Of a stretch of DNA of 64,000 nt, positions 1 through 13,353 are shown one piece after another. The position numbers and the translations under genes are program-made. Under the pieces are notes generated by a model. The model searched no databases. It was given only the letters and a program-made list of their open reading frames with translations, and was not told where the DNA came from. Source of the stretch: Paraspadella gotoi (lineage: Eukaryota > Chaetognatha); the NCBI GenBank assembly GCA_051294375.1, contig CM119266.1, forward strand, positions 21,767,875 to 21,831,874, read 5' to 3'. How positions within the stretch are numbered: the stretch's first letter is position 1; each line of letters starts with the position of its first letter.

Positions 1-3000
1 ACTTTACGCCCGAGCTACCTGAAATTTTGAATCGTAGCATACAAGAGCCGATAAAGGTTTGGGAGAGAGGATAAAGAAGACGTGAATGATTGGTAATATA
101 CCTTAGATTGACGACTCAGTTATATATATTTTACTCAATATTTTTCGCCCGAACCAACAAGTTACCGTCTATTGGCCTGTTAAAATTTAGAATTGGCGAA
201 AACTTATCGCTCTCGAAAAAAACCACCGGTAATAACGTCTCCGTATATGAACAAACCCAACCGGAAAAGATAAATCTAATCAAATTTGGGTGCGTATCTG
301 ACGAACTTAGGCTTATCTTAAATAATTAGATTCACAAGTTGTGCCTATCCGCCAATGGATTCAGTTAATAAACGAAATAACGTTTTTATCACTCAGCCCA
401 CTCAACGGCTGTTCGAGCTCACCGTGAATGCGTTTTTAAGTCTAGCACGTGTTTCGAACGACATCGACAGTAATTTGAAGATCTGAAGACCGAAAGAAGT
501 GGCGTCACGAGAGCGGCGATGCTGTGAAGGATCTCCTCCGTTTTAAATGGAATTATCGACGAAGATGAAGACGACGACGAAAACGACGAAGCGATAACGA
601 CGATCAACAACGGGCATGTGACCCTCCTCTTTGGCACAAGTTGATAAAACCGAGTATAGTTTGAAAGCGATATCTAAGACATTTTATTTCGGAGAGATGT
701 TAAGCTGTACATTGTGAAAAATGAACGTATCTATCTATAAAATTATGAGAGCGACTGAATACAAAAGGGGGATTTCGGATTTGTTCGAAATCTCTCGCAA
801 GCTGCAATCCCACGATCGCCACCACCGGTCTCACGCGGCTGTAATTCGAACCTTGGCCCGACTTCTCCTCGGTGGGTTAGTGGAAGACTTTTATTTGCAG
901 AGTCAATCTTTTCGTGCGAAGTCACGAATACTATACACAGAGACCTACGACAAGCTGTAAACGCTGCGCTAGAAGGCGTTAGCCTTATTTTGTTCAATAC
1001 AAACTGTTCCAATCTCGCGATCGAGGATGTCTCCGGTGTCTACTGTTCCGTGAAACACTTGTACTCTATTCTGACGAGAATTAGTAGAGGTCCGATTCAT
1101 CCGTACATCTTCCGATCGCCCGAGCCATTAACCGATGAACCACTTCACGCGCGGTGCCGTCTAGATCCCGCCGTAGTCCCTTCTGTCGAATATCGCTCAC
1201 CGTAACCCGCCGATGAATTGTATTGTGCGCGGATAGAGATAACGCAGGAGGGGGTTCTGTCCTCGTCACTTCGGTGCACCAAGAGGTGATTAGTTTAGGT
1301 AAAAGTTGTTAAATCTTATTATCCGGCGTGACCTGAGGATCGTCTGTCGAACTTCGTAAGATATCGTGTGTCTTCCGATGCTCGTTAAGACACGGCTGTT
1401 CGATTGCCCACGAAAAAACACGGAAAATTTTACTTCATACTCCATATGCAACTTCGAGCAAATAAAAAACAAGAAAAGTCTAATATTCAACATAAGGCTT
1501 GAGGGTATTAAAGAATTCACTCCTGCGTCCTTTCGCAGATTGCCTCCTGTTGCCGATTTTTGTTCGTAGTCCGACGATAGAAAGTTTATCTTTTTGGACC
1601 GTTCTTCCGCTGTGGTATAAGTAGACTTTTGATTTTAATTGCTCGCGTGGGTCCTGATGACGATCTCGTCAATTAGGGTGTGTTAGATGAACCATTGAGC
1701 GTCCTTATGTGTGCCGAACGTCAATAGGTCTTTGTTGCCGCATTGCTCCGCATCCCTTTTGCGGCCTCGCGGGAGAGGGTATTTGCAACGGTTCGAAGAA
1801 AGGGAACCAGGAACCGTCATTTCCGTGGCGTATATTTCTACCATTGTCGGTCGCACTTGGCTTCGGCTTCGTCTCTAGCGTCACGGAGGGGAATAATGAC
1901 CCTTGACGAGACGTTTGGTTCGTCGCTAAAAAAGCGTTTATACAAGAACATCGTGCGACGCGCAAGTGACACTGCACTCGAACGGTTATACGATATAAAA
2001 CGAAACCGATGAATCCTCTTTGGTGCATTCTCCTCGGTTTCGTCGCAGACGATGATCAAACGAACACGAATCATCCCGAGCCGGGTCAAACAAGCTAATC
2101 AGCGAACAAACCCGGTCCCCTCTTTGCGAATCGGACAGACAACGCCTAAAACCACCTGTGCGCAACTGATATATGTAGGAGAGAGGATCTGCAAGAGAAC
2201 ACGAAGCCATTTCGTAGTCTTGATAGCCCTTGTATCACAAGCTTATTCGTTGTTTTTTTCACTCTTCGACCGTCGAAATCCAATGTGTATACACTGTCTG
2301 CTAGATGCTACGCGATATACAATCATTCGACTCTTTATGGGGTACACCAACTCTACGACACCACCAGCACGAGCACAAGTTATCAGGGCGCCCACAACAC
2401 CACCTTAGATACAGGAACCTGAGTCTGTTTAGGGAGATCTGCGGTTTAAGCTTTCAACCTTGAGAAATTTTTATAACATGCTAAGGTTATAAACTGCCGC
2501 TACAATTTAATGAGCTCATGACTGAGAATGGTTTACTATTATTCATAAAAATCTAATGCTCGCTCCGGGGGTACGCTTATCTACCCTGATGGCGTCCTTT
2601 GGCAGCTGCGAACAATCCTTCCCGACCATAGTTCGCCGCGCTCGTAAATATAAAAAAAAAAAACAAAAAAACCAGAAATTCACTTTACTCACGTACCCTC
2701 AACAACACCTCGTTAGGCGACTCACAGTTAGTATCGTCTCCGTAGACCCACTTCTTGTATACGCCAAAAATCTCGGATGCAGGAATGATTTCTCTTATCT
2801 ATTTTAAAAACCGAAATTAACGATGCAATCGTACAGACCATAGACCCACCGTACAGCACGTTAGCATTGTGAATCCAAACAAAGCTCAGACCTATCTTTC
2901 TCTCATTTCTAACTCCCCTCTCTCTTTCGCCTTTATCTGTCGTTCTTCCTGCTTCGCAAGGCTGATTTCTGACACTTCGCTGCGTCTATTACGACAATGG

Positions 3001-3659
3001 TACCCGATAATTCAGAACACTGGACTGCGTTGCCTGGACTGTTTTGCCTTTTTCAATTTTCCAGTCTTATAAAAGGACACGCCACACTGACGTGCCGCTC
3101 CGGAGTCTGGATTGAAGCGTCGGCCACTCGTACGACTTGCCCTTGAAGGAACCCAGGAGTCCCAACCGCGTTTCCGTGTCTAGAGTCTCAACTTCCGGCA
3201 TGCTCAATTTATTTTCGTTTTTTGCAAAATAAAATTACCGTCTGACGCTCTTCTGGCTGTTCCGACCACGGCCGAGTTTCTATAGCAACTATGAACTACT
3301 CTATGCCAGCTGCAGAGGATTCTTAAAAACTTTGGCAGAGTCATCTGCGACATCCGGCGAACCAGCATTGACGGCTCCTCCGTTCTGCAGTCTACGACGA
3401 AATTTGCACCAACAGAAACGTCTCGCCACAAGAGGATCTCGATTCTTCAAAGCATTAGCACTTCCACCCCGACGCACTTTCGTGTCCTGTGTGTGGGCGC
3501 GCCCAAGATAGAGAGTATTTGCTTTCGTGAAAATGCCCCATCTGAGCTTTAAACCTTCCGTCTAGCCGCCACTGTGAAAGCAAAAGCCTTTCTTATATAA
3601 GCGCGTCTCTCGAGACTCACAAGACCAGCAGACAAATATCTCCTCAACCGACAAAGCAC

Positions 3660-5294
3660 ATGGCTAGACCACAGAAATCCCAGCAGGACCTTAAGCTTGT
3701 GTTCTCTCTCCGTCTCTCTAACTTCCCATGTACCGCGAAGTGCCACGCAAGCAGCGCGCGACATAAGGTGTGAACGACTTTTGGTCGAGCCTCTTTTTCC
3801 CCTGCTCGCTTTGCTATGGATGCGCAAACGGACAGACCAAGTCCAAAAAGCTGGATCAAGGAAATGGACATTTGAACTCTATAAAGAGGATTGCAGGCAA
3901 TGGGGGCAAGTCTTTGGCGAGAAATGAACCAGGAATAAAGTTCGAGTAGTATGTTGTCTGTTAATATTCGAGCGTTTTTCTAGTTTCCTGAATTTTAAAA
4001 TTTAGATTGTGATCTAACAACGTTTATTAGTAGACTGTATAGAGAATGAAATTATAGCTCCTTCTGTTTATTAGTCTCCTCCCGTCGAGTCCTCGCCCAC
4101 AGTCTAAACCGCCCACCGCCCACTGAGTTACAAACAACTACCAAGACTAAAGAAAAATCAAAAAAAAAAAAATCTAATAAATCTGGCGCGCTGAAGCATG
4201 ATTAATTTCTATTATTGTATTGAAAATTGCATAGCATATATCTCATCGTCTAATGCTCTTTCTGCATTTATCGTTCTGATCATGTGAAGTCCGAGAGTGG
4301 GATAGAATTTCTCCTCAAAGACATAGCTTAACCCTGTGTGGATTCTGAAGAAGCCCATGCTGCTGGTGAGACAAGCTTGTCAACGGCGAGACCTGACGAA
4401 TACATTGTGCTCTCCGACGTAAGACGTCACCCTCTTGTGGAGCTCGGAACAGGAAAAAAATTGTCGGGCGCCATTCCCCCCTCCCCTGGCACGGAGAGCG
4501 GCCGGACGTGAGCGTCTACAAAACCAAGAATCCATCACCCGACTCGTATCCCTCAAGGGCAAGTCTCGTCTAGGCGAGCATCAGCATCCAGCTGGAGCGA
4601 TCGCAGGACGGACGCTCCATTTCTTTGGGTCCTTTCTGCGCGTTGAGACCGATGGCTCCAGTCACTTGGACGAGAACGACCAGAAGCGACGAGTATCGGC
4701 CTTGTTATCAGACGCTAGGGATTCTAGCGTCATCTCGAAAAAGAGAACATCGGTGTGGCATGGTACACGCGTCGTAGGACCGAGCTGCCAAAGGACCCCC
4801 GTAAGATCCCACCTATCCGAACACTCTTGCCGACGGGTCCCCGGTGACCTCGGGTCACGCGCTCAACACGCCCAACTGACGACGAGATGCCACGCGCTGA
4901 AAGTCGAGCTACGCTCGAGGTCCATGCAGAAGTGATGCGCTCTACAAACGCCGGCCGAAAAGTAGGCGGGTTCGCCAGGTCGGATGCAATCGTCCGCTTC
5001 ATCGTGCTGTCGATCGTCTTCTCCTCGGTCGTCATCGTCGTTCTTTCGTTCTATATAAACGCAAGGTCATTTTCTCCACGAGCGAAGCTCGAAGGCGCAC
5101 CGGACATGGAGAAAGGACGCTCCCAAGTTAAACGAGTAGCCGTAACGCACAACGGCGACGGCAAAACGTGCTCGACACAAAAGAAACATGATCTAATACG
5201 TCGACGATGAGAAGAGACTCCATTCCAAACGAAGACTGCAAGAATGAAGCTCATCATCGACACGAAACGAAAAGATGGAAAGGACGACAGATTT
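3660..5294 (+). pseudogene. Broken copy of the Ig-type membrane protein gene
   Basis: This stretch aligns with the clean gene at 15,853-17,223 from its start codon to the stop after the cytoplasmic tail, including the GTC-repeat that encodes the membrane segment (about 5,000-5,060). Small indels shift the frame every few dozen bases, so only fragments of 60-170 residues stay open. It is about 19% longer than its partner. No selection for coding is visible. Sequencing error in an unpolished duplicate explains it better than natural decay, because the intron and the flanks show the same kind of change. Confidence 0.75.
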
Positions 5295-7242
5295 AAACTT
5301 CCACTGTCGAAAATGACTCTTGTGATGATGGAGAGCTTTTCGATCCGAGCCGCCGCACGATCTTTAAATACGGCGCTAGAAGATTTAACTCCTTACCTCG
5401 CGCTCCCGACTTACGTGTTTTAATGACCGTTGCTTCAAGCAAGATCTTGTATTTTTGGTCAACACATTCGTCTTTTTGCTGCTTCATGTCGTATTTTTCG
5501 TACATCATTTTTGTTTTAAGAATATCTATTCATTCTGTTTGCATTAAACATAATGTAAATAATGCCTCTTCTCTCTCTCCTCTCTCTCTCTCCTTCTCTC
5601 TCTCTTCTCTTCTCTCTCCTCGCTCTCCTTCTCTCTCGTCTTTCTCTCTCTTTCTTTCTCTCTTCTCTCTAGTAAACAGCTATATAGTACTTGACTCAGA
5701 ATTCATTTTATATTTGTTACTTCTTTTCAAAAATTTAATGAAGATGACCCCTAAATAGAATTTAATTAAGGTCCAGAAAACTTTTTTTGTTATTTAAAAA
5801 AATGTAAGTCGCTTATATTTTTCTGAAAAGTTGACAAGTTTAGAAAATGTGTCTTTCGTCATGATATATTTTTGATACTTGAATTAATAGTGCTAAGAAT
5901 ATAAAATTTAAGTAGCGAATGTAATAATGAGCCACAATTGTATTTATTGCCGCCCCATTCCCAGTGTAAGCAGGTGGCAGATAAGTTGACCCTCATAGCG
6001 TGACAACTGCATCCGACGACTACCTTTGCGTTTCTAGCATATACTATGCCTATAGCAAATTCCCTCTGCCTCAAGTATTAAGACTACGACACGTTAGGTT
6101 ACTGACGAAGAAAAGCATAATGTCATTAAATTAGATTTTCAAGACACAGCGCATTACCAAGCATGCGACACTTGGGTTAGCAAAAGTATAAGTAAATTTA
6201 TCACCTAGTAAAGAAAATAATATTGAAAATTTAATAAATTCATAATAGACATATGTTATATTTAATTTTGGTAAAATATCCATGAGGACCAATCTCTTTA
6301 CTTTTAAAAGAGTTTGCCCTTTTTCTTTTGGTCGTCAATTTCCGTTTGTTCTTTTTGTAGGCCATCGGATCTGAAAGACCCTCAAACTCGTCCCGTATCT
6401 AGGCATCCTTCGTGCGTTTTTCCAGAAACTTATCACGTTCAAATTTACTCGAGACTCATTGATTTATCATTCATTTGTTTTTCTCCTTCCTTTACAGAAA
6501 AAAAAAAAAAAAACATAAAAAAAAATAGACTGCTAGCAGGGCGGAGAGAGACTTAAGCTTTTTCCTTTAAATACAAACAAACTAACATTCGGTTCTTAAG
6601 ACCATCACGAATTCTACCACTTAAATGATAGTCCGTTTTTAATTAATGATATTTTTTGCTTTTTCTCGTTACCTTTTGACAAAGCCAATTGCTTGAATTT
6701 CCTATTCAGTTGTTTTTTCCCCTGTTCCTTACAGAAAAAACACGACTCTAGTAACAATTTAAATACTCTCTGCTCGCTCAATTTGACGTCATTCAGGCTC
6801 AGAGGGGATCCACTTTCAGTCCCCTTGTTAGTATTGAAATCTTCGGTTGACTTGCGACCAATGAAGAGCAACGCCGATCTCCATCATTAACCAGGCACAC
6901 TAACGCACTATAGCTAATCCTCCAGTTGGCTCATTCAGCATCTTCCTTAAAAAATAAATTCTTTGCGTTAAAATCTCATCTATCTCTAATGTAATCTTTA
7001 ATGTTGACCCTACAATGCTTAACATCCAATTCTTCAAATGATAAAATTGTTGTCTTTTCCTTTCAGAAAAAACAAAACTTATAGTTTCAACTTCCTCTTA
7101 GAAAAAAAAAAAATTAAATGTAATCTTTTGATTTCGCGTTTTTAAAAAGAATTCTTAGGCACCCGGTCTGGTGTCAATTATCTCAGGAATGAAAAACAAC
7201 CGTTTTTCTATTTTTCGTAAAGACGTGCAATTCCTCGAGATA

Positions 7243-8792
7243 ATTGGAATCATTCCGGGGGACTCGTAGAATGTAATGAGAATGCAAGCTGGCGAAGAAC
7301 GCAAGCCCTTTAGGCAATGAGATTATCTTTAGCGTGAGATCTACATCGTAATGCTACTCGCGTCCGGAGAATGATACATCACCCCGACCGTAAGTCAGCG
7401 TACAATGCCCTCTCCCGAACGCTCAGGTGCCCCGCCTTTGTCCTCACTGTTCAGCCCCTATTGGCCCCTAATTCCATCCACACCAAACGCCACGAACCAG
7501 ATGTTCAACAGCCCGTCCAGACACAACCACACCTGCTACGGTGACCGCTGAGAAATTCGCTGGACAGCGGACCCACCGGGTCTCGTTAATCCGTCACGTC
7601 GACGCTTCCGAACTCTTTCTGGCGCTGGAACGTGGAATTCCACACCGACGACCAAATACGACTGAGGACAATTTTATCAAAGGAATGCAGTGTCTCCGAT
7701 GGGACCGCTTGGCTCACCGCACGGAGGATCGAAATCTCTGCTCTCTTCGGACTTTTCCAAAGACCTAAACGACTTCGATACGAAATCGAAGAAAATGAGA
7801 GAAGAGAACAAGAGAAAAGGACGGACGCGACGCTGAGATACCGAGGCTTCGATCTCGTCTACGAGGACGATCTGGTATCCGTTTATGAATTACCACAGAC
7901 CTCTACACCTGTTTTTCGTCGTGACCGAGACAACTCGCCATTTCATCTCTACGAACGCCTACGACGGTCTTCTCGCTAGCTCGTATCTCGCCTTCAATCA
8001 AGTCGAGGGAGTTGGTTTCCGCCGTCTCCGTTGCCTTTCTCCCCCGACCCGACCGCTCAACTTCTCTCGGCCTACAACAAAGACGGTACGACGTCTTCGA
8101 CCTCGCCACTCCGGGGCGCGTGGACTTGCGAGTTCATGCTCGTACCTACGAGGAGAGAAACGTCGATGACTAAAGGGAATCTGTGTTCTTGCTTCGCCTT
8201 CACCGACCTCGACTTCGAGTCTCTCGTGGCCGTCAAGTTACTCCGATCGATCGGCGCTCTTCTCTCTCCCGCGCCGTGAGTTGATCAGCACCGATCTCGA
8301 CCGGCCATCCAGGTCGGCTTCACCTGCCCTTCATGGTTTCGCCTTGCGGTGACCCGACTCTTCCGGCGCGAGAGAAAGACGACAATTCTTGTTGCTCGAT
8401 CGTTCCCAATTTTGGCGTCAGATCTCTTTTCTCGCGAAAAGGAGATGACGATCTAATCAACGAGTCCAATTTAGACTCGACGCATCGAGGGTCGCTTCAT
8501 CTTTTCCGGCGATACGACCGGAAACGTCACCGTTTGGACTCGTCTTCGTACGAATAAGGCCTCGTTTTGCGATTCGACGCGGTCGCTGGCTGCGCTGAAG
8601 AGATTCGCGCTCACCGAGAAGCGGTGAGCGGACGAGTCTTCACCCTCACCTTCCGCTTTCTTGCGACCACTTCCGGCCAGAGGACATTTCTCTTTACGAA
8701 AGTGACTCTCCTCAACGAGGGAAACGCATTCCGTATGGCGCGATGCCTTCATCCAGCTTCGAAAATTCCCTAAGAGTATGGAGAATTAAATG
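7243..8792 (+). pseudogene. Broken copy of WRAP53
   Basis: This is a colinear match to the intronless WRAP53 reading frame at 19,164-20,708 with nearly the same length (about 1,550 against 1,545 bases) but many compensating single-base insertions and deletions. The start codon region reads ttggaatcattccgg instead of an ATG context. Fragments of WD-repeat protein appear in all three frames. The near-identical length with scattered indels is what unpolished reads give. A real retro-copy is unlikely, because flanking intergenic DNA and the downstream HMGCR introns are copied too. Confidence 0.75.
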
Positions 8793-8942
8793 ATTAATAT
8801 TGTGTTTTTTATCTCTTTCTCTTGTAATGTCAATTTTTTTTCAAAAAAAAGGATGGTTTAAACTTAAAAGCTATACCTTAGCTTTTGGCTATCAGTAAAC
8901 GTTAAAACTAAAAAAGTCGCTGTGCTCGTGTCGATTCTACTA

Positions 8943-11900
8943 AGTTGACACTGTTGCGTTACGCGCTACGGCCATTTCGCCTCTCACCCGTGGGAGCGTA
9001 TCCTTGCGACGCTGGCCGCACATTTTCTCGCAGCCTCTCCTCTTCATGTCCTGTACGCGGCAGAAAACGGATGATTTCTCTTAAAATTCAGATACTTATA
9101 CCCTCGCCGCTCGTAAGCACAAATAATATAACGATGAATGGATGAATGCATTTTAACTATACAGTTCTTTCCTGATCCACGCCTATCCAGCCGCCAAACG
9201 GCATCGTGATATATCCATAGGACGAAAGAATCGACCTTCATCTTCGTTATCTGCGCGATGCCAGCCACATTATTTTTTTATCCAATTCATAAGTCTGGCG
9301 AAAGATGGGATCCAGGTTTGGCATAAATATTAAACTAAATATCCCCCCAATCGAGTTATTATGTTTCATACTATTATTTTTTAGATACATCAGAGCAGTG
9401 ACCGGTCGATATTTTATCCTCCTTTCCGTTCTCCGGTTTCATCCCACATACCTCTTCCTCGCCTCCTTTGCCTCGCTCCAGCCACGCCCTCCCTTTTTTT
9501 CTTCTACTCATGGATTTCTCCACAAGGCGTGGACATCGCTGGCGCAAATGATCTCTTTCGTCCGAACCAAGGAGGCAGTTGGTCGAAAAGTCTCTGAGGA
9601 ATGTACCCATTGCGTAAATTCCATCTCTATTTACTGGAACAAAAAGTAAACGTGATTACTGAATGACTTGCTTACTTAATAGTCCCTCGTACTGCTCGAT
9701 GCTTTGGTTCTGAGATGATCTATTCTATTCTCCCGTCTGGATTCTGTCTCATCAATTGTTTTGAATTCCGTCTAAGATCTATTGTTGTTTTGGGGGAATT
9801 TTTCAGTCTGCAATATCTAACAGTCGTGGTAAGCTTTTAGTTTTAATACTATGAAGTATGTATGTAATGTATTCATTTTTCACTTGAATATTGAAATGAA
9901 CTTCTAGGTTTTATCTCGGAATTTTCCACCGTTTTATCGCTAATCCGGCGTCAGCATATCGCACCCAGAAAAGTGAATGACGGCTGCCATTTCGGGAAAA
10001 GGATCTGTGATCCGAATCTGCCAAAACGAAGTAAATACTGCGAAATTACCTTATATTGCGAACTGTCATTTGATATTTGTTTAATATTCAGCTGATATCG
10101 TATTGTTTAGATCAGGAGTGCTTTGCTTATCAATTATCTCTGCCTTTCCTTCACGTCAACAATCCGACGACGAGTTAATTCGGTCATGAAAAGACGAGAC
10201 CCAGTTTTGCCAAGCATCAAGGTCGTCATGGTTCTGTCGCTCCTTTCGCGATTCACCGCCACAGTCACCTGATCCGGATTTGTGTTTCTTTTTTTGTTTA
10301 GCTGCAGTCTCTTATAGTGTTTTCTTTGAGACGATTCCACGTTGACACCTCTCCCCGGACGCCGCCGCTCACCCTGCCGTTTCTCCGAGCCTCGGCGGCG
10401 CTCGTGGGGTGGTGTGCATGTATCATTCCGTCATCTTGTCCGCCGAGAACTATCTAAGCCTCAGTCGTCCGTGGCGCCCTTCTTCTCTATCTCGTTCTCC
10501 CGAACTGCTTTTGAGGACTCGATGTTTCAAGGAACTTATTCTCCGGCGACAACAAACTCTGAGCGCGTCCATATTACGTCCCTGGTCTTCCCTCGCGTCG
10601 TCCGCTTCCGGAGCGCGGTTGTCCGTGTTTTCAAGGAACATTCATTATTACACTATCTCACAAAAGCGTCCACACTTTAATTAATTCTGCGTGTTCTCTC
10701 AACCCAGAGCCCGCTCGCGCTCTTTTCACTTGTCGCGTTAGTATTTCAACCGTACTGCTTCCGCTCCTCGACGTCGGGACGCAGATCTTGTACTTTCTAT
10801 CGTAACGCCGAACTTGTTACGGTATCGACGTTCATGACGAATACCTCCGGTCCCTGAATATCAATTTCCAGCCGCTTAATCACATGCCTTCGTCTGTGTC
10901 GAAACCGTAATCGGTCATGGACCTGTCTCGGAGCTCCTCTTCGCAGTGAATATTGCTACCTTAATATTTTGCGAGACAAGGACCCTTGCGGCCGAACAAG
11001 TGACGCGAGATGACATAGTGCGTAACTCTCGTGGAGAAGAAAACGCCTCCGCCCGCGTACAGTTTGGAAAAACACCTTGGCGATCCTTGTTCGCGCTAAA
11101 GATTCGTCAGTTTGTCATTTGTGGAGAAAAACTAAGCAACGATACCAAATTGAATGTGGCTACTCCCTTATGAAAATTTCGATTATTACCAAGTCACTGG
11201 GAGATTTCGTGTGCAAATTATCATCGCGTCACGTGAGTCTCCCGTTGGGTGTGCGTGGTCCGTTGCATATAACGGTAAGAATATTGGTTTCGGTAGTGTG
11301 GCTGAAGCCTAATTCCCCTCCCCTAGGACTCACTTTCCGCCCATTAGCTCGACAGCAGAATAATGTTTCAATAACTTTATTGAGTTTCCGGGTTCATCCC
11401 CTATCATGGTCACGCTTGTTTAGTGCTGATGGTGTCGGCTGTAAACAAACCAGTGAATGCGGTGTGGTCAGTGCCGGTTCAAAGTCTCTGAGGCGCCATT
11501 TATCGGGAAGAGCCTCACACCTCCGGGCGATCACACATGTCTTCCCATTGCCATAGTATGATGTATTCATTTTAGTTTTTAAATTGTGCTTTATCATTGT
11601 CAGGGTTTGACTTTCACCGTACCGCTAGCGACTTTGAAAGGAGGCTTTGTTTGCCTCTACCAACCGAGGTGCAAAGCGTTAACTGGCCTCTGGTGAGTCT
11701 TAGGTTGAATCTTGATCATGCAATGACCCGAGGCCCGTCTCGTTCGCCTTCAACAGCGCTCGTCGGCAAAAAAGGCGAGTTGGGATTGGATCCAGAGTCG
11801 CTAAATTAGAAGCAGGTTATTACATTTGCCGATTATATTGTTAGAAAGATCAATATCGATTTCAATAATTTATATTGATATGTTCATATTCATTTCCCCA

Positions 11901-12789
11901 GATGGAATGAAACTTTTGCCTCTCTGAAAGAGACCTTCTTCGACTATCTCGCTTCGCTCTTCGAATCCGTCGCTCCGAAAATCGTTGGACGCCTTATGGT
12001 CTCATTCGATTCTAAAGCAACCACGGAATGGGGGTGCTTTGGCGATGACATGCGCTTTCCACAAGCACCCGGCCGATTGCCCTGAACGTCTCGCGAAGAG
12101 TTTTCCCATGATGCTGTATCCTTCAGTCGCGGAAACTTTTCGCGCTAGACAAAAACTATATCCGTAAACGGATCGCAGCGTCTCGAGGATGCGTCTGTTC
12201 CTGCGGGCCGTCGTTTGTGCCGCGTCGCGTTCTCGCCGACGTCTTAAAACTAGTCCGGCGCTTCGAGGCGGCGTTACAGCTGGGCAAGAATCTCGTTGGT
12301 TCCCGCCGTTCGCCGGCTCTCTGGCGTTTAACGCCCACGCGGCTAATATCGTCACGCACTCTCTCGCCACGGGCTCAACGACGCCGCTCAGAGCCGTACA
12401 TTCTCTCCATTGCGCTGACCGTGCATGGAACTGGCGCAGAAAGACGCACGACGTACGAACCTTTACGTTCTCCGTGACATGCCCCTTCGATCGACTCGTC
12501 GGAACAGAGGCACGCTTCTTTTATGGAACATCTCATATCTCCGCAATCTCCATAGTCGCTGCCCTTACTCTGCTCGCGTCACAGCCTCCAGGCGCTAATA
12601 TTCCCTCGTCGGCGATTCAGCAACGCTCGAACGGGTTGGCTGAGTCGTCCCGCGACTCTTCCACTTGACGGTGATCGTCGAACTCTCATCTGATGGCCGC
12701 GCTCCGCCGGAAGGCCATCTCGCCTCAAAATCCACTAGGCTGAAACAGCATATCGCGTCGATCTTAAAAAGTCGCGGAAACAACAGAGT
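8943..12789 (+). pseudogene. Broken copy of HMGCR (exons and introns)
   Basis: All nine exons and eight introns of the clean HMGCR gene (20,853-24,454) can be followed here in order, including the intron with the catggtcacgct stretch (about 11,400) and the final exon ending near 12,789. Frame is lost repeatedly in every exon. Splice junctions are partly destroyed. The copy keeps introns, so it is not a processed pseudogene. It ends about 80 bases before the N gap. Confidence 0.75.
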
Positions 12790-12870
12790 GACGTCGTTAA
12801 TAGAATACACATAACATTATAAGCGGAATGATCCAAAGTAGTGCTGCCATGCAGGAAATTATTATTTTTT

Positions 12871-12895
12871 NNNNNNNNNNNNNNNNNNNNNNNNN
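12871..12895. other. Assembly gap (25 N)
   Basis: A run of 25 N separates the noisy copy from the clean sequence. A fixed small run of N is normally a scaffolding placeholder, so the true distance and even the adjacency of the two sides are unproven. Confidence 0.98.

Positions 12896-12928
<33 letters not shown>
12896..12928. repeat. (GA)n microsatellite at the gap edge
   Basis: The clean contig begins with uninterrupted GA dinucleotides directly after the N run. A simple repeat at a contig end is a common reason for assembly failure. Confidence 0.95.
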
Positions 12929-12929
<1 letters not shown>

Positions 12930-13270
12930 GTTACTCATGCGTGCGTGAGGGACCCTTTTAAAACCTTTCTTCTTTTTTGCCTATTTTCTGTTTCTTTGTT
13001 TTTCTTCTTTTTTTGTTTCGTGAACCGGCATTGAATCTGAGCTCACCGTTTTTCTAAAGAGTCACAAGGAACGTAAGGGTTTGAGAAATCGGAGAGAATT
13101 CTAAAAGGAAAACGCATTGCAGGTTCGGAGTATGAGAGAGTGGAAAGGACTCCGCTTTCGAGGAAGGCGGGGGGGGAGGCTGAACCCACGAACCAATTTA
13201 AGTCCGGCACTTCCGGATCTTATCGGCTGGTGGAATAAGCCGCCCGTGAAGCAATGGCGCCACAAAATGT

Positions 13271-13302
<32 letters not shown>

Positions 13303-13321
13303 CTCTTCTCTCCTCTCTCTC

Positions 13322-13353
<32 letters not shown>

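Larger units (their letters stand above)
1..12870. other. Noisy colinear second copy of 13,561-24,538 (probable assembly artefact)
   Basis: The order of landmarks matches the clean segment throughout: the acidic GAC-rich stretch, CT-rich tract, Ig-receptor gene, three polypyrimidine/polyA repeats, WRAP53 and HMGCR. The copy differs mostly by single-base insertions and deletions, many in homopolymers; for example 7,250 reads cattccgggggactcg where 19,170 reads catttccgggactcg. Exons, introns and intergenic DNA are equally disturbed, and every long reading frame is cut into pieces. Rough length ratios to the clean copy vary: about 1.57 over 130-2,870, 1.19 over the Ig gene, 1.00 over WRAP53 and 1.07 over HMGCR. 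The copy stops at a 25-N gap at the base matching about 24,538. Uncorrected long-read sequence is the likeliest source; a decayed tandem duplication is the alternative. No gene here should be annotated as functional. Confidence 0.85.
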